DNA from: an archaeon
GTDB lineage: Archaea; Asgardarchaeota; Hermodarchaeia; Hermodarchaeales; Hermodarchaeaceae
Direction: 5' to 3'
DNA: 9,101 nt
Assembly (NCBI GenBank): GCA_016550415.1
Contig: JABXGU010000331.1
Location: forward strand, 1 to 9,101
The notes under the pieces were generated by a model, which had not been told where the DNA came from, ran no database searches, and saw only the letters and a list, made by a program, of their open reading frames with translations. Below are positions 1 to 5,888 of this stretch, in pieces. The translations under genes were made by a program, and so were the position numbers. The number at the start of each line of letters is the position of its first letter. Positions within the stretch are counted from its first letter, which is position 1.

Positions 1-270
1 AACAAGCGCTATTTTTCCTTTTTCTACAAGCTCTTCAAGATTCCAGCCAAATGAACGCATATTTTGAACAGTGGATTGAAGATGTTCTTCCATTGAAACT
101 AGGACACCGGGCTCACCAGTTGTTAGGGCGCCATTGACTAAGAATTGATTCAGCAAGATTGATTTGCCAGTACCTGGACCACCGCTCACAAGAATAATAG
201 AGCCACTAGGGAAACCTCCGTGTAGAGCCTCATCAAGTCCAGGGATCCCTGACTTTGTTCGATCCTTCAT
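1..270 (-). CDS. KaiC/Rad55-family ATPase, N-terminal part (runs off the left edge)
   Basis: Only the first 90 residues are in the window. They match the start of a KaiC-type RecA-fold ATPase: the N-terminal signature SGIPGLDEALHGGFPSGS (residues 7-24), a perfect Walker A GGPGTGKS (30-37), and the strand-2 acidic pair VSMEEH (58-63), where KaiC-family proteins carry the catalytic glutamates. The ATG start is supported by a strong Shine-Dalgarno GGAGGG six bases upstream and by agreement with the family's usual N terminus. In the family such proteins are cytoplasmic ATP-driven switches or signalling ATPases; the specific role cannot be read here. The gene is divergent from two more KaiC-like genes, sharing a 197-base control region with them. 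Walker B and any second domain lie outside the window, so a single- or double-domain form cannot be told. Confidence 0.9.
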   Translation of the reverse strand, partial: MKDRTKSGIPGLDEALHGGFPSGSIILVSGGPGTGKSILLNQFLVNGALTTGEPGVLVSMEEHLQSTVQNMRSFGWNLEELVEKGKIALV

Positions 271-276
271 TTTTTT

Positions 277-282
277 CCCTCC
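277..282 (-). promoter_or_regulatory. Ribosome binding site of the left-edge KaiC-like gene
   Basis: On the minus strand this reads GGAGGG, followed by six A residues and then the ATG at 270-268. The match to the archaeal anti-Shine-Dalgarno and the spacing are both good, and they fix the start of the partial ATPase gene. Confidence 0.75.
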
Positions 283-286
283 GCAT

Positions 287-298
287 TTAAGCGCTTAA
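287..298. promoter_or_regulatory. 12-base perfect palindrome TTAAGCGCTTAA (operator candidate)
   Basis: TTAAGCGCTTAA is a perfect 12-base palindrome 17 bases upstream of the left-edge ATPase start. A possible minus-strand TATA-like element (cttaaatg, plus positions 322-329) would put the transcript start near 300, so the palindrome would lie at or just after it, a classical position for repressor binding. Function is inferred from position only. Confidence 0.4.
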
Positions 299-317
299 CA
301 AATAAACTAGATTTGTT
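297..317. promoter_or_regulatory. Interrupted dyad AACAAAT-N7-ATTTGTT
   Basis: Two perfectly complementary 7-base arms (297-303 and 311-317) flank a 7-base spacer. The dyad abuts the palindrome at 287-298 and covers an AT-rich stretch (tagtttatt on the minus strand) that could itself serve as a TATA element of the left-edge gene. It is a plausible protein-binding site, but AT-rich arms raise the chance of coincidence. Confidence 0.35.
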
Positions 318-360
318 CCTTCATTTAAGAGGTTTGTGTATTCTTCTTTAACTCATACTA

Positions 361-375
361 CATTTTGGCAAAATG
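361..375. promoter_or_regulatory. 15-base dyad CATTTTG-G-CAAAATG (operator candidate)
   Basis: A perfect inverted repeat with 7-base arms around a single central G lies mid-way in the divergent region. It is about 25-60 bases upstream of the possible TATA-like elements of the plus-strand ATPase pair (atttaag near 401-407, or tataat at 425-430). The compact symmetry is typical of a dimeric regulator site. No family can be assigned. Confidence 0.4.
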
Positions 376-467
376 CCTAAAAATTGATTAGAGCACATGA
401 ATTTAAGTTAGAGAAAGAGGCAGGTATAATGAGTTAGCAAGATTGTTCACAATTTGAGGCTACCGAT

Positions 468-1175
468 GTGTTCTTGGAACCTATAATCTCGGGGGGGTTT
501 CCGAAAGGAACAAGCATCGCACTGGTTGGTCCTCCCGGATCAGGCAAGACTTGTATCTGCTTACAACTTGCCTTGGAAATGACACGTAAGGGACTAACCT
601 CCATTTATTTATCAACTGAGAACACACCCACAACAATACTGAGCCAAGCTCAAGGAATGGGACTACTAAAATCAAAAGAAATCCCGAAACAGAAGATTCA
701 ATTTATAGACGCTTATAGCTGGCGAATCGGAATGCGCCATGACCCCTTCGCAATAAGACGCATAACCGATCCAGGTAATCTCAACGAAGTTAACCTCATC
801 TTAACAGATCAAGCAAAAACCATAGAGCCAGGTTCCATCATTATCATTGACTCTGTTTCGGGTCTGAGTCTTGCTGCCCCCGACCAAGAAAGAATCCGTA
901 CTTTTGTTCACGTTCTTGCACAGCGCATCACAAGTTTAGAAAAAACCGTGATTATCATCCTAGAAGAACAGGCCCATGATCCCAAATTAGTTACAAATCT
1001 TCGTTCTCTAGTCCATGGCTCATTTTTTACAAAAACCGTCGAAGGGCTTGATGGAAAACTCCACTGGGTTCTCAGAATGCACAGTCTAGTAGGACACAGC
1101 ACAAAAACAAACTGGCATGAAGTTCTTGCAGAAAAGACTGGGCTAAGCCTTGCAGGTGATGAAGAAAGTGAATGA
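468..1175 (+). CDS. KaiC/Rad55-family RecA-fold ATPase with intact Walker motifs
   Basis: This is a single RecA/KaiC-type ATPase domain of 235 residues. Walker A is GPPGSGKT (residues 21-28). Walker B is the hydrophobic run IIIIDS ending at D128. STENTP (49-54) sits at the end of strand 2, keeping one acidic residue (E51) where KaiC proteins usually have two. The core N-terminal motif ISGGFPKGT is present, but the usual upstream GLD segment falls at or before the start. The chosen start is GTG at 468, with GAGG (456-459) eight bases upstream. The frame is open back to 438, where a TAG (435-437) closes it; an ATG at 429 lies just before that stop. The gene overlaps the next ATPase gene, implying translational coupling and perhaps a heteromeric complex. 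A cytoplasmic signalling or regulatory ATPase role is inferred from the family. Confidence 0.85.
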   Translation: MFLEPIISGGFPKGTSIALVGPPGSGKTCICLQLALEMTRKGLTSIYLSTENTPTTILSQAQGMGLLKSKEIPKQKIQFIDAYSWRIGMRHDPFAIRRITDPGNLNEVNLILTDQAKTIEPGSIIIIDSVSGLSLAAPDQERIRTFVHVLAQRITSLEKTVIIILEEQAHDPKLVTNLRSLVHGSFFTKTVEGLDGKLHWVLRMHSLVGHSTKTNWHEVLAEKTGLSLAGDEESE

Positions 1176-1839
1176 TTCCATACAGATGGGATTTGCACCA
1201 TCAGGAACTCTTCTGATTCCAAGAGGCTCCCAGCTTCTCCTTCATGGTTCACCGGGAGTAACCAAGGCAACCCTTGCAATAAGATATCTCTGCGACCGGT
1301 TACAGCAGGGCGAATCCTGTGCCTATGCGACAACGGTCTGGACACCCCAACAGGTAAGAAAAGCGGCTGCAACCTATGTTAGTGAAAAGCTTCTCTCCAA
1401 ACTACGCATCATTGATGGAGTCTCCTGCGTGGCAGGAAAGACCTCATCTGAACCCTTTGCATTCCAGAGCCTATACAATCTTAACACAATAAACCTCATA
1501 CTCCTCCAAGCAATATCTGATTTAGAAAAGGGCCACCTTTGCATCGACAGCCTCACCACACTCATGACCTACTCTACCCCAATCTCAGTCATCAAATTCC
1601 TCCAAGTACTGTCAGCCAGAGTAAAAGACCGAGGTGTAACATCAATCTACCTAATGGAAAAAGGAGTCCAAACTAAAGAAGTGGTAGCAACCCTCAGCTA
1701 CTCCGTAGACGGAGTAATCGAAACACGAGAAATAGAAGCCAGCGGACACCTACAACAACAAGTTCGTCTAACACATGTCCGCGGTGCAAAAATCGATAGC
1801 CGATGGCTAGAATTCTCAGAAACTGAGCCCCTCGAATAA
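1159..1839 (+). CDS. KaiC-like protein with degenerate Walker A (probable non-catalytic partner)
   Basis: The 226-residue protein keeps the KaiC-like layout: an IPRGSQLLLHG strand, a P-loop position, a Walker B-like LCIDS (127-131, D130) and a C-terminal RLTHVRGAKIDSRW segment like the closing strands of Rad55/KaiC domains. Its P-loop reads GSPGVTKA (30-37), so the second glycine is T35 and the Mg-binding Ser/Thr is A37, although K36 remains. No acidic residue follows strand 2 (ATTVWTP). ATP hydrolysis is therefore doubtful, and a structural or nucleotide-sensing partner of the upstream ATPase is likely by inference. ATG 1159 is preferred; TTG 1150 and GTG 1156 are in frame just upstream. The start lies inside the 3' end of the previous gene (17-base overlap with ATG), so the two are probably one operon. 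There is no clear separate Shine-Dalgarno beyond CAGG at 1153-1156. Confidence 0.8.
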   Translation: MKKVNDSIQMGFAPSGTLLIPRGSQLLLHGSPGVTKATLAIRYLCDRLQQGESCAYATTVWTPQQVRKAAATYVSEKLLSKLRIIDGVSCVAGKTSSEPFAFQSLYNLNTINLILLQAISDLEKGHLCIDSLTTLMTYSTPISVIKFLQVLSARVKDRGVTSIYLMEKGVQTKEVVATLSYSVDGVIETREIEASGHLQQQVRLTHVRGAKIDSRWLEFSETEPLE

Positions 1840-1925
1840 TGTGAAAATCCTAGCACCAAGAATACAAATACAACAGATGATGAAAGAAAAGCAAATCCTA
1901 TTCTCATCCAAACATAATCATCGAA

Positions 1926-2570
1926 TCAAGGATTACTGGGTGGAACACTCTTAGGCTTTGGAGGAAAAAGGTAATCGATGAAATCCTCAAAGGTCTCAAT
2001 AAACCCCGGCATCAACCAAATAGCCACCAAACATAACACAAAAACACCAACAACACCCAAAACGAAACTCATTGGGAAATGGGCCATCTCCCATGTCATG
2101 ATTCCCCAGTAGACTAGCCATATTTCATAAACGACTCGTAGGACATTTGCTGTGAAGAGTAGTATTGAGACAACGGCTATGGATAGTCCTTTTCTTCTCC
2201 AAGTTCCCCTTGGTAGTGGGAGAATTAATCCTGCGAATACTGCGATTACTTGTATTCCAGTGCAATCTCGGATGATTTGATATTGGAAGCCTATGCCGCT
2301 TACGAAGACAGCACCATTAACCCAATCAACGACGGGTATCGATGGTACTGATATGGCGCTTAGCATTGAGGCTGAGCAATAGGCTGTTGGGATAGCCAGA
2401 AAGAAGGGCTCAGGAAGAAAATAGACTAATAGAGTTATAATAATAGCAATAACTAAATACAGAATTAGGTCTCCAGGAGTAGGTTTTGTCGTGTCCGCAG
2501 TTTCAAGATCTTCGTCGTTTCGAGTTTCTTCTAGAGTTTTTGTGTCAGTTTCAGTTGTTATTGGATTCAC
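1926..2570 (-). CDS. Archaeosortase/exosortase-family transpeptidase
   Basis: This polytopic membrane protein of 214 residues carries the exosortase/archaeosortase catalytic set: DCTGIQ with C103 (family pattern xxCSG), NVLRVV with R145 (pattern NxxR), and HFPMSF with H164. Helices are visible at about 34-52, 54-72, 85-100 (weaker), 105-120, 129-156 and 164-187. The first 33 residues are a Thr/Glu/Asp-rich soluble tail. The known role of the family is to recognise a C-terminal tripartite sorting tail (short motif, transmembrane helix, basic residues), cleave it and probably attach the protein to a lipid outside the cell. The start is GTG; the frame is closed by a TAG nine codons upstream and there is no in-frame ATG before M69. 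AAGGA lies very close to the start, and an AT-rich ataataata at 2596-2604 could serve as TATA. The subclass cannot be told. Confidence 0.88.
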   Translation of the reverse strand: MNPITTETDTKTLEETRNDEDLETADTTKPTPGDLILYLVIAIIITLLVYFLPEPFFLAIPTAYCSASMLSAISVPSIPVVDWVNGAVFVSGIGFQYQIIRDCTGIQVIAVFAGLILPLPRGTWRRKGLSIAVVSILLFTANVLRVVYEIWLVYWGIMTWEMAHFPMSFVLGVVGVFVLCLVAIWLMPGFIETFEDFIDYLFPPKPKSVPPSNP

Positions 2571-2706
2571 CGTCCTTCTTGGTGGAGGGGTTGCCTATTA
2601 TTATGGTCTTTCACTTCTCGGGGAAACAATGGTGTTAGTAGGTGTTTTTCTGTTCACACTCACGTTCCTCTGTTGGTATGCGGCACGTCGGAACCAAATG
2701 AAGTGA
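2491..2706 (+). CDS. Possible small two-helix membrane protein
   Basis: An open frame of up to 71 residues would encode two hydrophobic segments (about residues 18-43 and 47-64) and end in a basic tail, AARRNQMK. Its second half (2571-2706) lies outside any other gene and reads like genuine membrane-protein sequence. Its first 80 bases are antisense to the archaeosortase N terminus. Possible starts are GTG 2491 (AGGAG at 2475-2479, 11 bases upstream) or GTG 2542, which would shorten the protein to 54 residues and give a smaller overlap. No family is recognised. The neighbourhood would allow a role linked to the archaeosortase, but that is speculation. The non-ATG start and the antisense overlap are reasons for caution. 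Confidence 0.4.
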   Translation: MSAVSRSSSFRVSSRVFVSVSVVIGFTVLLGGGVAYYYGLSLLGETMVLVGVFLFTLTFLCWYAARRNQMK

Positions 2707-2820
2707 ACGAAGCTTTTCTAATTTCACTTATTAGCGTTATCCCTTGACCAAGTCATTTAGATAAACTCAGCCTTTTATCTTATAGCTGTTGAGAAGAAAT
2801 AATACGCCAAAACTCCCAAA

Positions 2821-2830
2821 ATTTTAAATA
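2821..2830 (+). promoter_or_regulatory. TATA box of acs
   Basis: ATTTTAAATA closely matches the archaeal TATA consensus (TTTAWATA) and is preceded by an A-rich stretch. It predicts a transcript start near 2851-2855, giving a leader of about 100 bases before the TTG start of acs. Confidence 0.6.
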
Positions 2831-2835
2831 GAGCC

Positions 2836-2849
2836 TTCCGACGTTGGAA
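2836..2849. promoter_or_regulatory. Operator-like palindrome TTCCGACGTTGGAA between TATA and transcript start of acs
   Basis: Six of seven base pairs of this 14-base dyad are symmetric; only the G/T pair at positions 5 and 10 fails. It sits five bases downstream of the TATA box and before the predicted transcript start, where binding of a regulator would block the RNA polymerase complex. No regulator family is identified. Confidence 0.4.
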
Positions 2850-2856
2850 ACTGTCC

Positions 2857-2939
2857 CAGTCCCATTAAGGACTGAGATATCTAATTCATGATGGGGAGAA
2901 GACCCCAATTCTAAAGTTGAAATACACTAGTATGAATTA
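2857..2939 (+). promoter_or_regulatory. Structured acs 5' leader (several stems)
   Basis: Three stems can be read directly. CAGTCC (2857-2862) pairs with GGACTG (2869-2874) around a 6-base loop. TGGGG (2892-2896) pairs with CCCCA (2903-2907) around AGAAGA. An outer pair, TAATTCAT (2882-2889) and ATGAATTA (2932-2939), encloses the second hairpin and ends one base before the ribosome binding site. The arrangement could act as an RNA control element of acs translation. It matches no riboswitch class I recognise, and the AT-rich outer stem may be fortuitous. Confidence 0.3.
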
Positions 2940-2940
2940 C

Positions 2941-2945
2941 GGTGA
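2941..2945 (+). promoter_or_regulatory. Ribosome binding site deciding the TTG start of acs
   Basis: GGTGA, part of the Shine-Dalgarno core complementary to the 16S rRNA 3' end, lies six bases before the TTG at 2952. Nearby ATG 2932 is out of frame, so this site supports initiation at TTG. Confidence 0.6.
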
Positions 2946-2951
2946 CCAGCC

Positions 2952-4916
2952 TTGAGCAAGATACAAATCATTTCGAAGGAAGCACGAAAATTCCTTCCTC
3001 CAAAAACTTTCAGCAAACACGCTCATATTAAGAGTCTAGAAGAGTTCGGAAAAATTTATCAAGAATCCATCAGAAACCCCGAAGCCTTCTGGACAAAACA
3101 AGCCAAAGAGCTTGAATGGTTTGAGAAATGGACAGGCCCTACACACACGTGGGACCCCAAAGAAGCAAAATGCACTTGGTTCAAAGGTGGTAAACTTAAT
3201 GCAGCCTATAACTGCCTTGACCGACACCTCAAAACTGACAAAAGAAACAAGATAGCTATCATATGGGAAAGTGATAATCCTGAAGAGAGCCGCACCTTTA
3301 CCTATGAACAGCTCTACACAGAAGTTAGCAAGTTTGGCAACGTTCTCAAAAAGCTAGGCTATAAGAAGGGTGATCGGGTAGCCATATACCTCCCAATGAT
3401 TCCAGAACTCGCTATTGCTATGCTTGCTTGCGCCCGTCTCGGAATCATTCATAGTATTGTCTTTGGTGGTTTTAGCGCAGATAGTCTAAAAGATAGAATT
3501 CTAGATAGCAACTGCACTCTTCTCATCACAAGTGATGGCAGTTATCGCAGCGGCAAGACAATTCCACTTAAGACTAATGCAGACCAAGCCCTTGAAAAGT
3601 GCCCCAACGTCAAATATAGCATTATAGTCAGACGTACAGGCATTGATGTCTCTTTGAAGAAAAAACGCGACCTTTGGTGGGACGACCTCATGAACGACCC
3701 CAGCATCAAGGGAGATTGTCCTTCAGTACATCAAGATGCTGAAGACCCACTGTTCATCTTGTATACAAGTGGGAGTACAGGTAAACCGAAGGGTGTTCTG
3801 CACACAACTGGTGGTTACTTAACCTATGTAATGACCACCTTCAAATGGATATTCGATTACCACGAGAACGATATTTATTGGTGCACTGCTGACATTGGTT
3901 GGATAACTGGACACAGCTACATTGTTTATGGACCACTGGCAGCAGGCGCTACTAGCCTCATGTTTGAGGGTGTTCCAACTTACCCTGAACCAGACCGCTT
4001 CTGGGCAATTGTAGAAAAATGGAAAGTTAACCAATTTTACACAGCCCCAACTGCTATCCGTGCGATAATGCGATATGGTGAAGAATGGGTATCAAAACAT
4101 GACCTAAGCTCCCTTAGACTACTCGGAACTGTTGGAGAACCAATCAATCCCGAAGCATGGATTTGGTACCACCATGTAGTAGGCAAAGACAAATGCCCAA
4201 TTGTAGATACTTATTGGCAGACTGAGACAGGTGGAGTATTAATCACTCCAATCCCCGGCGCCATACCCTTAAAACCAGGATCATGTACCTTGCCCTTCCC
4301 TGGAATTGAAGCAATGATTGTAGACGAATCCGGTCAAGAAGTTGGAGTAAATGAAGGGGGATACTTGGTCATCAAGAAGCCTTGGCCAGGAATGATGAGA
4401 ACCGTCTATGGTGATCATAAGCGTTTCATTGACACATATTGGAAGACCTTCCCACCATTTTACTTAACAGGTGATGGTGCACGTCGTGATGAAGATGGCT
4501 ACTTCTGGGTTGTCGGACGTATCGATGACGTTGTAAACGTTTCTGGTCACAGAATGGGCACTGCAGAAATCGAAAGTGCATTGGTTTCACATAAAGCTGT
4601 TGCCGAATCTGCTGTTGTCGGCTTCCCACATGATATTAAGGGTCAAGCCCTTTATTGCTTCGTTACTCTCAAGGAAGGATTTGATAAGACGGATGAACTT
4701 CGAGAGGAACTCCGTTCACATGTGCGCAAGGAAATTGGCCCAATTGCCACGCCAGACAAAATACAATTCGCTGATGCCTTGCCCAAAACACGGAGTGGCA
4801 AAATTATGCGGCGGATTCTGAAGAAGATTGCAGCTGGCGAAATCGATGACCTTGGTGATACGACTACTCTTGCAGATCCATCAGTAGTTCAGAAACTCAT
4901 TAATGAACGGGTCTAA
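2952..4916 (+). CDS. acs: Acetyl-CoA synthetase, AMP-forming
   Basis: The 654 residues have the standard length and order of acetyl-CoA synthetase, a cytoplasmic enzyme that activates acetate with ATP and CoA to acetyl-CoA, AMP and pyrophosphate. The signature P-loop [11 protein letters not shown] occupies residues 271-281. The acetate pocket shows GWITGHSY (usual form GWVTGHSY), [10 protein letters not shown] and the [10 protein letters not shown] block, whose Trp limits the enzyme to acetate-size acids. RIDD (523-526) is the hinge between large and small domains. PKTRSGK ends in the catalytic lysine K617, a residue acetylated for control in bacterial homologues. The start is TTG, supported by GGTGA six bases upstream and by the normal N-terminal length. 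The gene stands alone, with its own TATA box upstream and a hairpin terminator downstream. It would serve acetate assimilation or scavenging; direction of use cannot be told from sequence. Confidence 0.96.
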   Translation: MSKIQIISKEARKFLPPKTFSKHAHIKSLEEFGKIYQESIRNPEAFWTKQAKELEWFEKWTGPTHTWDPKEAKCTWFKGGKLNAAYNCLDRHLKTDKRNKIAIIWESDNPEESRTFTYEQLYTEVSKFGNVLKKLGYKKGDRVAIYLPMIPELAIAMLACARLGIIHSIVFGGFSADSLKDRILDSNCTLLITSDGSYRSGKTIPLKTNADQALEKCPNVKYSIIVRRTGIDVSLKKKRDLWWDDLMNDPSIKGDCPSVHQDAEDPLFILYTSGSTGKPKGVLHTTGGYLTYVMTTFKWIFDYHENDIYWCTADIGWITGHSYIVYGPLAAGATSLMFEGVPTYPEPDRFWAIVEKWKVNQFYTAPTAIRAIMRYGEEWVSKHDLSSLRLLGTVGEPINPEAWIWYHHVVGKDKCPIVDTYWQTETGGVLITPIPGAIPLKPGSCTLPFPGIEAMIVDESGQEVGVNEGGYLVIKKPWPGMMRTVYGDHKRFIDTYWKTFPPFYLTGDGARRDEDGYFWVVGRIDDVVNVSGHRMGTAEIESALVSHKAVAESAVVGFPHDIKGQALYCFVTLKEGFDKTDELREELRSHVRKEIGPIATPDKIQFADALPKTRSGKIMRRILKKIAAGEIDDLGDTTTLADPSVVQKLINERV

Positions 4917-4951
4917 GAAAGGAGATGGCATCTCCTTTCCCTCAATTTTTT
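4917..4951 (+). terminator. Hairpin terminator of acs
   Basis: A perfect 10-base stem, GAAAGGAGAT (4917-4926) with ATCTCCTTTC (4930-4939) around GGC, starts at the base after the acs stop codon. It is followed by a run of six T residues at 4946-4951. This resembles an intrinsic terminator; the T run alone would also suit archaeal termination. Confidence 0.75.
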
Positions 4952-5100
4952 CGAAGTTTTCTTTCAGCATCATAGCCGCACCATCAGTTTACTTAGACGT
5001 TTGTATGCTACTCTGAAATTAATGATACTATATTTCAATAAATAGCGCTCTGTCTTTCACTTAATTAGTTCCATATGGCTATAGGATATCAAAGTAAACC

Positions 5101-5120
5101 TTAAATCAAGGTCGTTTATA
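5101..5120 (+). promoter_or_regulatory. TATA-like elements of the PRC-barrel gene
   Basis: Two candidates are visible: TTAAAT at 5101-5106, which would give a short leader to ATG 5138, and TTTATA at 5115-5120, which would place the transcript start near 5144 and favour the internal ATG at 5165. Which one works cannot be told from sequence alone. Confidence 0.35.
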
Positions 5121-5137
5121 GAAATTGGCAAACTAGG

Positions 5138-5809
5138 ATGAATGATATCTTGAAATGTCGTAATATGAAGTTTAGTGAAATGAAGAATAAGGATGTCATT
5201 GATCGCACAGGTAAAAGGATTGGCAGATTAATCGACTTCCATTTCAGTTGGGAGAAAGACAAGGTTGAATTAAAGTCCATTGTTCTTGGAGGTAGCAAAA
5301 TCGAAGAATTTCTAGAGTCAATCAAAGTAAAGCCAGATATAGATCCCTTTTTCTCAATGAATGTCGTCGACTGCTATGAAGATGGTAAACTACATCTTAG
5401 TGTCGAATACGAGAAACTTACCAAACCAGTGAAACTTGGCAAGAAGGAAATGCGGCTTTCAGAACTTTCAAAGCTCAAAATTAAAGACGCAGATGGAACT
5501 AGTATTGGTAACATCATTGATGTATGGTTTGATGCAGACGGTCATCTACAATTTATTATCGGGGGCGGATTCTTTGAGGAACTCTTCGAAAGACTTCATA
5601 TCAAACCAGACATAGATCTAATTGTAACTCAGGAATTTATCAAAGAGATATCCGATGGCAAAATCCATCTGAAACTAACTAAATACCAGATGGAATCCAC
5701 ATGCGAAGTGGAATGGGAGAAACTCAAACGAGAGTTGACAGGAGCTCCAATGCCAACCCCTTTACAACATAATGCGATATGGCTTAGTCGTAGTCCAAAA
5801 GTAGGATAG
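5138..5809 (+). CDS. Tandem PRC-barrel domain protein
   Basis: The protein of 223 residues consists of two PRC-barrel-like units, about residues 10-95 and 105-190. Each unit opens with [M][KR][FL]SE[ML], continues with a D-x-x-G-x-x-I-G segment (22-29 and 117-124 region) leading to an I-D strand, and closes with KPDID (65-69 and its counterpart IKPDID) and DGK[LI]HL. The duplicated halves remain alignable along their length, which indicates an internal gene duplication. The last 33 residues are a separate charged then Pro-rich tail. PRC-barrels are small beta-barrel modules known from photosynthetic reaction centre H subunits, the ribosome-maturation factor RimM and many archaeal proteins, where they are thought to mediate protein or RNA contacts. 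No signal peptide or membrane helix is seen, so the protein is probably cytoplasmic. The start may be ATG 5138 (AGG adjacent) or ATG 5165, which begins exactly at repeat 1. The precise function is unknown. Confidence 0.82.
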   Translation: MNDILKCRNMKFSEMKNKDVIDRTGKRIGRLIDFHFSWEKDKVELKSIVLGGSKIEEFLESIKVKPDIDPFFSMNVVDCYEDGKLHLSVEYEKLTKPVKLGKKEMRLSELSKLKIKDADGTSIGNIIDVWFDADGHLQFIIGGGFFEELFERLHIKPDIDLIVTQEFIKEISDGKIHLKLTKYQMESTCEVEWEKLKRELTGAPMPTPLQHNAIWLSRSPKVG

Positions 5810-5825
5810 GGACTATCAAGTACAA

Positions 5826-5852
5826 GATAATCCTCTTTTAGAGTTGATTATC
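5826..5852. terminator. Hairpin between convergent genes
   Basis: GATAATCCTCT (5826-5836) pairs with AGAG (5840-5843) and, after a two-base TT bulge, GATTATC (5846-5852). The hairpin sits between the stop of the PRC-barrel gene and the stop of the convergent AlkZ-like gene. No T run follows on the plus strand. On the minus strand a TTCTTCTTTTT run (from about 5875 down to 5865) precedes it and may be the actual stop signal for the AlkZ-like gene. A bidirectional terminator is a reasonable reading. Confidence 0.45.
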
Positions 5853-5888
5853 CGTTCACTGAGCAAAAAGAAGAATACTATACACCTT

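Noticed and set aside
908..1372. Long minus-strand frame (154 residues) across both plus-strand ATPase genes
   Set aside because: It is antisense to two well-supported KaiC-like genes and has shadow-type composition with no recognisable domain.
1698..1907. Minus-strand frame starting 18 bases past the archaeosortase stop, with a signal-like hydrophobic N terminus (69 residues)
   Set aside because: Two thirds lie antisense to the second plus-strand KaiC-like gene, the C-terminal half is rich in Cys/Arg/Ser like a typical shadow frame, and no ribosome binding site is visible.
2719..2735. Small hairpin CTAAT-N7-ATTAG after the possible small membrane protein gene
   Set aside because: The five-base AT-rich stem is too weak to call a terminator.
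4576..4821. Plus-strand frame of 81 residues inside acs
   Set aside because: It lies in another frame of a fully conserved part of acetyl-CoA synthetase, including the catalytic lysine region.
4987..5099. Inverted repeat GTTTACTT (4987-4994) and AAGTAAAC (5092-5099) flanking the gap before the PRC-barrel gene
   Set aside because: Eight AT-rich bases separated by about 100 bases are expected by chance; there are no direct repeats, transposase or other sign of a mobile element.
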